Assembly: GCA_964559125.1 (NCBI GenBank)
Contig: CAZLGW010000047.1
Coordinates: 1-35,736 of the forward strand
Origin: Ravibacter sp964559125
GTDB taxonomy: Bacteria > Bacteroidota > Bacteroidia > Cytophagales > Spirosomataceae
DNA: 35,736 bases
Direction: 5' to 3'
The notes under the pieces were generated by a model that ran no database searches, was not told the origin of the DNA, and worked only from the letters and a program-made list of their open reading frames with translations. Position numbers and translations under genes: made by a program. The stretch's first letter is position 1, and each line of letters starts with the position of its first letter. This document shows, piece by piece, positions 8,750 to 18,500 of the stretch.

Positions 8750-9382
8750 ATGAATATTTCCGAGGCTTTAATCGAAAAGTACCACCAGGGCTTATGCAGC
8801 GCCAGAGAAAAGGAGGCTGTTGAGAAGTGGTTGGAAAATGGAGACGAGCCGGATCTGTATTTCCCTGAAGAGCTTTCAAAAGAGGAGATCAAAATGGCGG
8901 TATGGGAGGGCCTGCAGTCCCGGGTGACCCGTCGACATGAATTGTCCGGCGCATTATTCGGGAAATACACCGCTGTGATGGCGGCGGCTGTGATAGTGGT
9001 CGTGTCGGGGCTTGGCTACTTCCCGAACCGGTTGGAGTCCGGTGACAGCCAGGGAAAGCTGGCGGCCGGCCTGTCGTCAGAGACGTTGCAAATCGAGTTT
9101 GGAAGAGAAAGCGGCGCCGTTTACAGCAAGGAAGCCAGGATGCTGAATTTTTGCGGCGTCATCAAAATAACGCCCAGCGAGAACATGAAGCTGTCGTTTG
9201 CAAGCATTTGTGACGGAAATGAGGAAATAGTGAGAGAGGTTGACGTAAGAGGCGGTACCACTTATTTTGCAATGGATCTGAGAGACCACAATAGTCCGCA
9301 ATTAATCGTAATGGACAAAAGCCGGGTTGGCGACCTTCCCCCATTGCTGCAAAATTCCCTGATCGCCCAATTTGGTATCTAA
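8750..9382 (+). CDS. Short membrane-anchored anti-sigma-like protein
   Basis: 210 residues. The N-terminal cytoplasmic part (about 1-70) starts ISEALIEKYHQGLCSAREKEAVEKWLE, which matches the sigma-binding start of FecR-like anti-sigma factors (Y-x-x-G-x-x-S-x-x-E-x-x-x-V-x-x-W). One transmembrane helix follows at about 74-90. The ~115-residue periplasmic part is shorter than in normal FecR proteins (300-390 residues), and I cannot recognise the FecR or DUF4974 domains in it. It begins 35 bp after the sigma-factor stop and 12 bp before the next gene, so it is co-transcribed. The probable role is holding the sigma factor until the cognate receptor signals. Confidence 0.7.
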   Translation: MNISEALIEKYHQGLCSAREKEAVEKWLENGDEPDLYFPEELSKEEIKMAVWEGLQSRVTRRHELSGALFGKYTAVMAAAVIVVVSGLGYFPNRLESGDSQGKLAAGLSSETLQIEFGRESGAVYSKEARMLNFCGVIKITPSENMKLSFASICDGNEEIVREVDVRGGTTYFAMDLRDHNSPQLIVMDKSRVGDLPPLLQNSLIAQFGI

Positions 9383-9394
9383 TTGACTTCCTGA

Positions 9395-10615
9395 ATGCTT
9401 CATTTGCTAAGAGCAATATCTTTATCGGTCGCAACAGGGCTTTTGTGTTTGTCAATGCCGGCTTGTCGCGATAGCAGGAATGCAGAAGCAAAAAAATACA
9501 GTATCGTCACCGGCTCCGGACAGGGAGAGCTGTATATCTGGCAGACAGATCACCTGGACTCGGGCGCGGTCGACCCCATAGCCCAAGGAGTAAAGCTACT
9601 GGGGCCTGCCCGTATATGGTACTACCTGCTAGTCAGGGACGGTTTCTATTATTACGTTGATTCAAAATCAGAATATTTTGTAAAAGCACAGATCCGCAAC
9701 GAGCGTTTTGTACACCTGGACTCTATACGTCTCACTGATTTCAGCTATCCTGATAATGCGCTGTTTATCGCCCCGGATACGATTTTCCTGGTTAGTCACA
9801 GCATGGGGATGAAAGCTAAGAAGTTTGCGAAGGTAAATGTCAGGACTATGACGGCAAGTGTTGATACGCTTCCTGTTCCGGATCCGCGCGTGCCTTTCGA
9901 CAACATGTCCGTGGGATTTGAGATGTGGCGGGATGACCGCCTCTGGATAGGCTATACTTATCATTATGCCAACAGAAATATGGGTTTCGGGTCGTCAGAT
10001 ACGGTATATGTGGCGCGTATGAGCTATCCTGGTATGGTTCTGGAGTATATCGATAAAGATCCGCGCTCCACTTTTCCGGGGAATGTCAACACGGCGCAGC
10101 AAAATACCTTCAAAGATGAAAAGGGCGATTTTTACTTTATGTCGAGCCCCGGGATTGTAAGAGGTGCAAACCTGCATCAACCTACCGCCATTTACCGGAT
10201 CAAAGCCGATGAACAGGCCATCGACAGCTCCTATTTTTTCAATATCTCGGCTTCAAAAGTACAGAACCATGCTTATGGGCTATGGTACCTGGGAAATCAC
10301 AAAGCGCTGCTGAGAAGTGAACGGAAAGATTTGTTCAAAACCTACAAGGAGCATTATGCCGTCCCGCATATCGAGTACTACGAGGTCGATTTATCAACCA
10401 GGCAGGTCACCAACAAGCTGGATTTGCCGCTCGACCGCGGCAGTTCGCGGACGTGCGTGCTTGTGGAAGGTGAAAAGGCCTATATCACTGTCAATGACGG
10501 TAAGGGTGGTAATGATATCTGGATTTACCGTCCCGATGACCGGTCGCTGACCAAAGGGTTGCATTTTGAAGGGGATGTCGACTATATCTACCGTCTTGAG
10601 AAACTCCACGAATAA
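9395..10615 (+). CDS. DUF4374-like lipoprotein (first of two)
   Basis: 406 residues with a lipoprotein-type signal ending SMPAC, so Cys24 is the likely lipidated residue; the -3 Met is slightly unusual. The mature part is beta-rich with repeated blades (GELYIWQTDHL, WYYLLVRDGFYYYV, DDRLWIGYTYHY, YIDKDPRSTFPG, GDFYFMSSPGI, EKAYITVNDGKGGNDIWIYRP) and ends VDYIYRLEKL. The layout and ending match the lipoprotein at 13128-14339, so both appear to be propeller-like DUF4374 proteins. In Bacteroides a lipoprotein of this type (XusB) binds ferric siderophore on the cell surface beside a TonB receptor. Having a copy on each side of the receptor is unusual. Its ligand is unknown. Confidence 0.75.
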   Translation: MLHLLRAISLSVATGLLCLSMPACRDSRNAEAKKYSIVTGSGQGELYIWQTDHLDSGAVDPIAQGVKLLGPARIWYYLLVRDGFYYYVDSKSEYFVKAQIRNERFVHLDSIRLTDFSYPDNALFIAPDTIFLVSHSMGMKAKKFAKVNVRTMTASVDTLPVPDPRVPFDNMSVGFEMWRDDRLWIGYTYHYANRNMGFGSSDTVYVARMSYPGMVLEYIDKDPRSTFPGNVNTAQQNTFKDEKGDFYFMSSPGIVRGANLHQPTAIYRIKADEQAIDSSYFFNISASKVQNHAYGLWYLGNHKALLRSERKDLFKTYKEHYAVPHIEYYEVDLSTRQVTNKLDLPLDRGSSRTCVLVEGEKAYITVNDGKGGNDIWIYRPDDRSLTKGLHFEGDVDYIYRLEKLHE

Positions 10616-10652
10616 TTATTTAGAATAAATAAATTTTTTTTCAATTTCTACT

Positions 10653-10665
10653 GTGGCAAGGCCAC
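10653..10665. promoter_or_regulatory. Small inverted repeat in front of TonB receptor gene
   Basis: GTGGC-AAG-GCCAC is a perfect 5-bp-arm palindrome in the 118 bp gap between the first lipoprotein gene and the receptor gene. It follows an AT-rich tract (10621-10645). It may be an operator or a weak hairpin. It is short enough to be chance. Confidence 0.25.
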
Positions 10666-10733
10666 GCTTATGCAACTAGGATCGCGAAGTTCAGAAAGAG
10701 TAAGATTCTGACCGGGCAATTTTAGTTTCAGGT

Positions 10734-13094
10734 ATGCATAGAGGAGTTGTTTTATTTCGATTTTTTACATTACTATTCGTCGGGTTTTCGTTATGTGCAC
10801 AGGCACAGACCCTGACGGTTTCAGGGAGCATCAGCAATACCCTGAAGGAGCCGCTGGAAGGTGTTACCGTGGCAGTCAAAGGTCTTCCGCTGGCCACTAA
10901 AACCGAAACCGATGGCCGTTTCACCTTGCATTTCAGCAAACCGGGCACCTTTATACTGGTTTTTTCCAGTGTAGGGTTCCAGACGGTAGAAGAAAAGATA
11001 CGGGTTCAGCAGAACGGCGAGACGTCCGTTCTGCAAATTGTTTTACAGTCCCAAACCATCGCGATCGACGAGGTGGTCGTACGTGGGAAAGGAGAGGCGC
11101 AGCAATTGCGCGAGCAGGGTTTTACGGTCAATGCTATCGATACCCGTAAAATAGCCAACACGACGATCGATCTCGGGCAGGTGCTTAACCGGAGCACCGG
11201 TATCAAAATACGGGAGCAGGGCGGTGTAGGCTCGGATTTCGAGTTTTCGATCAACGGTCTTTCGGGGAAGTCCGTCAAGCTTTTCCTGGACGGCGTACCG
11301 CTCGATGTACTCGGTAGCGCCATGAACCTGAACAATATCCCGGTTAACCTGGCGCAGCGCATAGAGGTATACAAAGGCGTAGCGCCCGTTGATCTGGGTT
11401 CGGATGCCCTCGGCGGCTCGGTCAATATTGTCACGAACAAGTCGCTGGATAATTATCTTGACGTAAGCCACAGCTACGGATCATTTGAGACCCATCAATC
11501 GGCCGTTACAGGGCAATACGTATATATGCCTGCGGGGCTGGTCATCAAGGGAAGCGCCTTTTTCAATTATTCGAAAAACAACTATCTCATGAAAGGGGTG
11601 GAGATATGGGATGCAGAGAAATACGAGTACGTTACCCGTGATTTCCGCCGTTTCCACGATCGCTACCAATCCCTGATGGGTCAGGTCGAAGCCGGCCTGG
11701 TGAACAAAAAATGGGCAGACCTGCTTTTCCTGGGCGTTGGTTACACCACTTACGACAAACAGGTACAAACCGGGGTGCGGCAGAGCATTGTCTACGGTGG
11801 AGTGGTGAAGGACGGTACCGGCCAGAATGTCAGCCTGCGCTATAAGAAAGACAGCCTGCTGCATAACAGGCTAAATATAGGATTATACGGGACTTACTCT
11901 TATGACCAATATGTACTTTCCGATACGACGCTGCGCAAATACAGCTGGGATGGCTCCTATATTCCGGGCAATCCTGAAACCGGAAGTTTGCGGCTTACCC
12001 AGGTGAACCGTCCCCGGATTTTCGCGAGGTTTAACGGCAACTACCATTTGGCAGAAAATCACGATCTGAACCTGAACTACACATTCGACCAGGTTGAAAA
12101 CCAGACTTACAACTCCCTCACTTCAGATGGCGACGACATGCCCGGCAAGCTGGGTAAGCACATTGTGGGCGCGGCCTACCAGTGGGCGCTGTTCCGGAAC
12201 TGGACCAACACTTTCATGGGTAAGTACTATGGCATTGCCATGAATAAGAAGCAATACGATTACAGCCTGGCAAAGATAGTCCTGCTGCATAATTTTCAGG
12301 ATTATTTCGGCTATGGATGGGCTTCGGTTTACAAGTTCGACAACAACAGCGGCGTGAAGGCTTCGTATGAGCATACCTATCGCTTGCAGGATGTAAATGA
12401 GGTTTATGGCGACGGCTACCAGGTGTTGAATAACATGAACCTGCAGCCCGAAGCAAGTGACAACGTGAACGTCGGCGGGTTTTACGGAGGGTATAGCAGT
12501 CGGCAGGATTGGTTTTTTGAAGCTTCCGCATTTTACCGGAGCGCCAAAGGCTTTATCTATGCCAACCAATATGACAACAACCAGCTGCAGTATCAGAACC
12601 TTTCTAATGTACTGGTAAGAGGGATAGATGCCGAAGCCAGATACAATTACAACCGCCTGTTCAATGCGATGCTGAATGTAACCTATCAGTATGCGCTGGA
12701 TAATACCAGGTATGTCAATAACAGCGGCAGCGGCACAGTGTCGGCGACTTACCGCAACAGGATCCCTAATCAGCCCTGGCTTTTCGGTAACCTGGACCTC
12801 GGGATAGGCAAGAACCTTAGCGCTGTGAAAGACGGCCGCCTGCAATTCACCTGGAGCACCCAGTATACGCATTGGTACTACCGGTCATGGAAAGGCTTCG
12901 CCACTGCAAATTCATTGACAACTATTCCTAAACAGCTGGTCCACAATGTTATGATTTCCTACTCGGTCCGGAAAGGGCGCTACAACGCATCACTGGAATG
13001 CAGGAATCTGACCGATGAACTTGTATATGACAACTTTCGTTTGCAGAAGCCGGGAAGGGCGGTCTATCTGAAGCTACGTCTATTTCTTATTTAA
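10734..13094 (+). CDS. TonB-dependent outer-membrane receptor (XusA/siderophore type)
   Basis: 786 residues. A signal peptide (to about residue 24, CAQAQ) is followed by a carboxypeptidase-like regulatory domain (LTVSGSISNTLKEPLEGVTVAVKGLPLATKTETDGRFTLHF), typical of Bacteroidota receptors. A TonB-box-like DEVVVRGKG precedes the plug (LGQVLNRSTGIKIREQGG, FSINGLSGKSVKLFLDGVPLD, IEVYKGVAPVDLGSDALGGSVNIVTNK). The rest is beta-barrel, rich in alternating aromatic strands and ending YLKLRLFLI with aliphatic terminal residues. It imports a large ligand across the outer membrane with energy from TonB/ExbBD. Neighbouring DUF4374 lipoproteins and a PepSY protein point to ferric siderophore or haem. 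The size is smaller than SusC glycan receptors (~1000 residues), which supports an iron role. Confidence 0.9.
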   Translation: MHRGVVLFRFFTLLFVGFSLCAQAQTLTVSGSISNTLKEPLEGVTVAVKGLPLATKTETDGRFTLHFSKPGTFILVFSSVGFQTVEEKIRVQQNGETSVLQIVLQSQTIAIDEVVVRGKGEAQQLREQGFTVNAIDTRKIANTTIDLGQVLNRSTGIKIREQGGVGSDFEFSINGLSGKSVKLFLDGVPLDVLGSAMNLNNIPVNLAQRIEVYKGVAPVDLGSDALGGSVNIVTNKSLDNYLDVSHSYGSFETHQSAVTGQYVYMPAGLVIKGSAFFNYSKNNYLMKGVEIWDAEKYEYVTRDFRRFHDRYQSLMGQVEAGLVNKKWADLLFLGVGYTTYDKQVQTGVRQSIVYGGVVKDGTGQNVSLRYKKDSLLHNRLNIGLYGTYSYDQYVLSDTTLRKYSWDGSYIPGNPETGSLRLTQVNRPRIFARFNGNYHLAENHDLNLNYTFDQVENQTYNSLTSDGDDMPGKLGKHIVGAAYQWALFRNWTNTFMGKYYGIAMNKKQYDYSLAKIVLLHNFQDYFGYGWASVYKFDNNSGVKASYEHTYRLQDVNEVYGDGYQVLNNMNLQPEASDNVNVGGFYGGYSSRQDWFFEASAFYRSAKGFIYANQYDNNQLQYQNLSNVLVRGIDAEARYNYNRLFNAMLNVTYQYALDNTRYVNNSGSGTVSATYRNRIPNQPWLFGNLDLGIGKNLSAVKDGRLQFTWSTQYTHWYYRSWKGFATANSLTTIPKQLVHNVMISYSVRKGRYNASLECRNLTDELVYDNFRLQKPGRAVYLKLRLFLI

Positions 13095-13127
13095 TAATTA
13101 TAATTCAATTTAAATCAAGTAATTACT

Positions 13128-14339
13128 ATGTTTAAGCTTCATAAGTTCCTGTTGGGGGCGGTATTGATCACTCTTGGTTCGGTTTCATGCGGTGATAAGG
13201 ACGATACGAAAGTGATAGATCCCGAACCCGATGATTCGTCCTTCGCCATCTGGGCCCAGCTTGGAAGCTGGCCGCAAACCAGCTATTATATTATGAATGT
13301 CCCCAGCCTTACCGAAGGCTCGATTAAGCTGGAAGGCAATGGTGTGGATGTAACGACGCTCCTGAACAATTCGGTGATCACCAGAGAGGAATTCTACTAT
13401 TTCTACAATACGACTGAAGGGAAATTCGGTAAATACAAAATTGAAAATGGCGCAGTGGTCGTTGTAAAGGAATTTCCGTTTACCCATCTGCTATCACTGG
13501 CCGGCCATACCTGGATCGACGCCAACACCCTGGTGCTGATCGGCGGCGTCACAGGAGCGAAAGCAGTCAATTTTGCGATTATCAATACTGCGGCTATGAC
13601 TATCACCAAAACCGGCACGGTGAGCGGTTTACCTGAGGCGCCCGAATCGCACCCCTTGTACCGGATAGGCGGCGACATCCAATACAAGGATGGTAAGCTT
13701 TTCTTCTCGGTTATCAATTACAACGGTTCCGATTTTACTTTGTTTAAACGCCTGAATACGATGGCCGTATCTTACCCGGATTTTGTAGTTACCAAAGTAT
13801 CCACGGATACGCGTACCGCAGGTCTGGGAAACACATCCGGCTATTTCGCAACGTCATTCGTGGATGAAGCGGGGGATATGTACTTTCTTACAAGCTGGAA
13901 CGGGATTTCAGGAGGGGTATCGACTAAGAAAAGCATCTACCGTATCAAAAAAGGTTCCGATGTGCTCGATCCGACTTATTATATGGACGTCGAGGCCGAA
14001 ATTGGCTTTATTCCTGCTTCCGGCGTGCTGATGGACCTGGGTAATGGAAAGGCCATCATCAAATACATGACCACCGATAACAGCGTTACGGCAAAAAACA
14101 AGTTCGCCATCATTAACATCGCTACCGGTAAGGAATTCCGCAAGCTCAACGAAGTTCCCGAAGGGTTGGGCAGTGAGAGGAACGTATTTGTAGAAAACGG
14201 TAAAGCCTACATTGCATCATTATCAGGAGAAGGCAAGGACTATATCTGGATCTACGACTCGGCGACCGATAAGGTTACCAAAGGACTTGAAATTCAGGGA
14301 GGCTATACTTCCTTCTCCCGTATTGATAAACTGAAATAA
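13128..14339 (+). CDS. DUF4374 surface lipoprotein (XusB-like, second of two)
   Basis: 403 residues with a lipobox LGSVSC (Cys21) and a following Gly-Asp-rich spacer (GDKDDTKVIDPEPDD) of the kind that favours surface export in Bacteroidota. Repeated beta segments (SFAIWAQLGSWPQTSYYI, REEFYYFYNTTEGKFGKY, ANTLVLIGGVTGAKAVNFAI, GDMYFLTSW, KSIYRIKKG, GKAYIASLSGEGKDYIWIYD) suggest a propeller fold. The ending YTSFSRIDKL parallels the lipoprotein at 9395-10615. It begins 33 bp after the TonB receptor stop, so the two are co-transcribed and probably work as a receptor plus surface binding lipoprotein. By analogy with Bacteroides XusB it would bind ferric siderophore; this is inference. Confidence 0.82.
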   Translation: MFKLHKFLLGAVLITLGSVSCGDKDDTKVIDPEPDDSSFAIWAQLGSWPQTSYYIMNVPSLTEGSIKLEGNGVDVTTLLNNSVITREEFYYFYNTTEGKFGKYKIENGAVVVVKEFPFTHLLSLAGHTWIDANTLVLIGGVTGAKAVNFAIINTAAMTITKTGTVSGLPEAPESHPLYRIGGDIQYKDGKLFFSVINYNGSDFTLFKRLNTMAVSYPDFVVTKVSTDTRTAGLGNTSGYFATSFVDEAGDMYFLTSWNGISGGVSTKKSIYRIKKGSDVLDPTYYMDVEAEIGFIPASGVLMDLGNGKAIIKYMTTDNSVTAKNKFAIINIATGKEFRKLNEVPEGLGSERNVFVENGKAYIASLSGEGKDYIWIYDSATDKVTKGLEIQGGYTSFSRIDKLK

Positions 14340-14354
14340 GCTGTTCAAGGAGAG

Positions 14355-14395
14355 GTGTAATTGTGTATCCCGGAGACGAGGATACACAATTACAC
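14355..14395 (+). terminator. Long perfect hairpin, terminator or attenuator
   Basis: Arms 14355-14370 and 14380-14395 are perfect 16-bp reverse complements (GTGTAATTGTGTATCC with its complement) around a 9-base loop, followed at once by TTTTG. It sits 15 bp after the lipoprotein stop and 32 bp before the PepSY start. The stem is AT-rich and the T-run short, so full termination is not certain. It may reduce read-through into the PepSY gene or stabilise the 3' end of the receptor-lipoprotein transcript. Confidence 0.75.
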
Positions 14396-14427
14396 TTTTG
14401 CCGCATTGCTACATGTACTGAAGCATC

Positions 14428-15582
14428 ATGGAAAAACCCGTCATCCTGAAAAAGAAGAAAGCGGCTGCCGTCAGGACCCGCCCATCCTGGCTGCGCCGGT
14501 TCAACGACTGGTTCCATTTGTGGATCGGGATCGCGACAGGCATTCCTGTTATCATTATCAGTCTGACGGGCTGTTTGCTGACTTTCGAACAGGAAATCAT
14601 GGCGATGGCCCGTTCCTGGTGGAAGGTGGAAGTGCCGGCAAACGTTACGCCGCTACCGCCCGCTGTACTGCGCTCTAAAGTGGTGGAGCAGCTCCCGGAA
14701 ATGAAAATCCGCCGCTTATGGTATTACGGCGAAGGAAAGGCGGTTAAAATTACACCGGATAATTCCGACTCGCTGATCTTTGCCAATCCTTATACGGGAG
14801 ATCTGCTTTCCTTGCAGGATCATGAGGACTTTTTTCATTTTATCGAAGAGGGCCATACTCACCTGTGGTTTCCCGGGGAGATCGGCCACCGGATCGTCAG
14901 CTGGGTTACCCTGATATTTTTGCTCCTGACCATTACTGGTATCGTGCTTTGGTGGCCTGAAAAATGGAACGCACGCGAAATGAAGCAGGCATTCACCATC
15001 AAATGGAAAGCGAAATTCAAACGGCTCAATTACGATCTTCACAATGTCCTTGGGTTTTATTCGCTATCGCTGGCATTGATCATGACACTGACGGGCCTGA
15101 TGATGGGCTTCCAGTTTGTAAACAAATCGGTTATGAAAATGCTCGGGGCCAAAGAGCAAAAAAAGGAAATCACTGTCGTTCAGCCCGGACCCGACGAGGT
15201 TCCTGCAACCATCGAAGGGAAAGTAGATCTCATCTGGCATCTGGTAACCACCCGGATAGGCGAGAAAAACAGGGATCAGATCAGCATACATTTTCCGAAA
15301 GAGGACGCCAGATTCATCTATGCATGTACCGATATGTACAATGGAACCTGGCGTGAGCTGAATTTCGATATCCATACGCTGGCGCTTTTGTCTTCTTCCC
15401 ACACCAGGATTTCGGAAGATACACCTGCAAACTGGTTGCGCCGGTCGAACTACTCACTGCACGTCGGCGCCTTCGGCGGGTTGTTCACCAAGTGGTTATA
15501 CTTTTTTGCGAGCTTTATCTGCGGAACACTGCCTGTTACAGGATTTCTCGTCTGGTGGGGCAAGCGTAAGAAGAAAAAGTGA
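14428..15582 (+). CDS. PepSY-TM inner-membrane protein (iron-siderophore reductase-like, XusC-like)
   Basis: 384 residues with four transmembrane helices at about 31-54, 158-178, 207-228 and 357-378. Conserved family features are present: a His at the start of TM1 (WFHLWIGI, His30), His pairs in EGHTHLWFPGEIGHRIVSW, the DLHNVLGFYSL motif (His205) and NYSLHVGAFGG before the last helix. Periplasmic PepSY-like segments lie between TM1 and TM2 and between TM3 and TM4. PepSY-TM proteins next to TonB receptors (FoxB, XusC type) are thought to reduce ferric siderophores in the periplasm, with the His residues as likely haem ligands. The position after the receptor and DUF4374 lipoprotein completes an XusABC-like set. 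The gene is convergent with the caspase-NACHT gene, with stops 6 bp apart. Confidence 0.87.
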   Translation: MEKPVILKKKKAAAVRTRPSWLRRFNDWFHLWIGIATGIPVIIISLTGCLLTFEQEIMAMARSWWKVEVPANVTPLPPAVLRSKVVEQLPEMKIRRLWYYGEGKAVKITPDNSDSLIFANPYTGDLLSLQDHEDFFHFIEEGHTHLWFPGEIGHRIVSWVTLIFLLLTITGIVLWWPEKWNAREMKQAFTIKWKAKFKRLNYDLHNVLGFYSLSLALIMTLTGLMMGFQFVNKSVMKMLGAKEQKKEITVVQPGPDEVPATIEGKVDLIWHLVTTRIGEKNRDQISIHFPKEDARFIYACTDMYNGTWRELNFDIHTLALLSSSHTRISEDTPANWLRRSNYSLHVGAFGGLFTKWLYFFASFICGTLPVTGFLVWWGKRKKKK

Positions 15583-15588
15583 GCAACT

Positions 15589-18500
15589 TTAAAGATTTAG
15601 AATCTGAAGCATATTTTCGTAAAGCATTCTGTCGAAGCGTGTTAGCAGAACGATCCGGTTAGGCTCAATGTAGGTTCCTGAACCTTCCAAAACATAAATA
15701 CCCCTTTTGGAATTGGGTTGGCTACTAAGTTCACTAAAGGCATTCAGGATCGCTGAAGACTTTTCAGAAGGAAAGCAACCCTTCCGTACCAGCCGGGTCA
15801 AGATCCGGATATTCGAATAAATGACATTATCATTGCTGAACTCCAAATTCCGGATCAGCATATTCAGCAGATTATCATCCAGCTTTTCGGGCAGGAGCAT
15901 ATTGATCGATTCCTCTGCGATGTTCCTTACTATTGTAGAGTCAAACAGAATACCGGCTTTCAATGCATCGACGACTCTTTCATCAATTTCCGGGAGATGA
16001 CGTACCAGCCTGAGGGCGGCGGACTGCTTTACGATCCCGGATTGAAAACGAATGACATACAGTATCTTGTCAATGAATGCTGGATTGAGACGGCAATACT
16101 GTTCAAAGTAAAGTGATCGTTTGGCGGTAAAATAGGAGGTAAGATCCAAAAGGGCAGTGGCGATCTCTGACCCGTGGTTCATATCCCGATTCAACATATG
16201 GTCGGTAAGCCTTAGAAGCACGTCCATAAAAGGGTTTCGGGTCTGTCCTTCCTCCGCTTTCTTATTGAACTTCGTGAATATGTCATCGAGGTACTTCTCC
16301 ATTTTTATGTCCTGTCCGTCGACCTGGATCGTTATATTCCGGAGACGGGAACCGTTCCAGTTCGTCATGCTTTCGGCGATGGTATGGATCGGGAGCAATG
16401 GCGGGTTGCCTATACAATCCCGCGCAGTGAAAACCAATAGATTTAGCTGTGAGATGATCCCGGAGCCGGAGGGGTCAAATTCCGTGGAATCATTAAGGGT
16501 TGAAGCAAAGTCGTCCAGGATCTTGCAAATACGCCAGGTCTCTCCTACATAGGTGTTTTTTAGGTCTGCATTGGACACAAGCTCCCTAAAAACGTCATAG
16601 GCATCCTGGGGTTTAAACTGTTGTTCGTTTTCCGGATAACCGAGCCAGGACAGGGATTCCGTTAATGCTTCCTGTATCACTGGATTCGACTTCTGACACA
16701 GTTTTTTTAGCTCGATCCAGCATTCTTCGTTGACCTCGGCAATACTTTGAAGAATAAATTTTCCGACTTTTTGCCCCAGCCCGGGCGAATCCGCCATACG
16801 TGCCCATTTCTGTAAATAGGCCGGTGTGTCATGAATCATCAGGTAAAAGAAGAGCCAAAGTGTCCGTTTCTTGGAGGCGTTGGTCGTCGATAGGTAGGAC
16901 TTAACAATTTTTTCAATAACAGCGTCTGTCAGTTGGGAGGATCGGTATGGTCTTTTTGTTATGGTCACTCTATCCATACCGCCGCTGAAAATCAAGGAGG
17001 CCCGTAGCCTGAAGAGTTCATTTTCCGAATCCAGGATGTCGAGCAGCACCTGGACCGATTCGAGGTCGATCATACTGGTCTGCTCAACCCTGCAAATGAT
17101 CGCGAGTTGTTTCAGGATTTCGACGGGGCTGTTTCTCCAGCTTTCGACGATCGGAATGGCGCTTTCGGTCGGTGAGTCCAGCAAGGAGAGCAAAGGGACG
17201 GGATTACCGGGCTTGCCGACGATAGTTTCCAGAGTTTTGGCAATCCGGAAAGTCAAAGTGATCATATTTTCCCCGGCACGGCTCAGCAGCACGTCGGCTG
17301 TGTCATTAAAATCCCGTTCCGACTCACTGTTGGCCAGCTTTTCCCATAACGATTCCATCTGGGGCGACTCGTTAAAATTGTCCAGAAACTCGGTAATGGC
17401 CATAGTGATTAGCAGGGGCGCCCATTGCTGGTTGTGCTGCCGGCCGGTATCCGAGAATAGTTTTTCCTCGTTATACATGATTTTGGCGGCAACCTGGTTG
17501 CTGAAGAGGGCTCTGTACAAAGGGTTCGAAATCGATAGGAGGCAGTTGTTGAATTCGGCTTTCAGTTTTTCATGATCCGTCAGATAGGGCTTTATAAGGG
17601 TCAGTAATGCAATTTTCTTAAAGTCGTCATTTATACAGGATGCGTTCCCGATCGCTATACGAATCATTGCAGGGCTACCGGGAGCCGGCAGCAATGAGTT
17701 GGCGCGAAGCAACAGCCGGGCCTGATCGTTTGGATTTTCTACCCGACCGATATCCTTCATAAATTCTTCCATTATCTCTTCGGTGCGCTCGGCAGCAGGT
17801 AACAGCCGTATCAGCCGTTCGGTTATTCTTGCTCGCTGATGCACATTGTTAATATTGCCGGCTATTTCCAGGCCCTCCTTTACGATCAGGAGCCTATCCG
17901 ACTGATCGGTGATCAAGGCATACCGGTAATATACCCGTGCCCGCATATAAGGGTTTTCGATATTTTGTATTTTTTCGCTAAGCCAATTCCTGGTAGCTTC
18001 ATTGTAGTCGTAATAGTCTTTTTTGAGTAGCCTGACGGACTCCTCCGAGCCCACGTATATATGAAATAGCAAAGCTTCTATCCCATAATCCTCCGCTTGT
18101 CCATATAGCGAGCTAAGGTTTTCACTGCATTGATACCGGAAGCCTGTTTTCAAACTGTTGCGCGACCCGGTCAACCGGTTAAATCCCGATAAAGAGTCGA
18201 TCACTTCATATACTTCGAAGGGTAATAGTTCATTGTCATAGGTGTAGGGTAGGGGATCCGTATGCCAGCGGTAGGTAGAGATGTGTTCGGCCAGTTGTAC
18301 GTTTGGAGCCAGGTAATAGTTCATGAGTGCATCCAGCAAATCTTTCCCTTTGGGAAGAGTGTCCAGTACTACTGCGAACTGATAGGTAATGTCTTCATTA
18401 TCAGACAGCAGGGCACAGATACATCGGTCGGCCTCGAGGATCGATGAGAGTTGCGGTTCCACTCTGCCCAAAATGGCCATAAAGGGAGCCAGGCTAACGG

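Noticed and set aside
12123..12872. 249-codon minus-strand frame inside the TonB receptor gene
   Set aside because: It is fully antisense to a well-supported gene, and its composition is that of a shadow frame with no recognisable domain.
16961..17575. 204-codon plus-strand frame inside the caspase-NACHT gene
   Set aside because: It is antisense to the long helical-repeat coding sequence and is Ser-rich low-information sequence.
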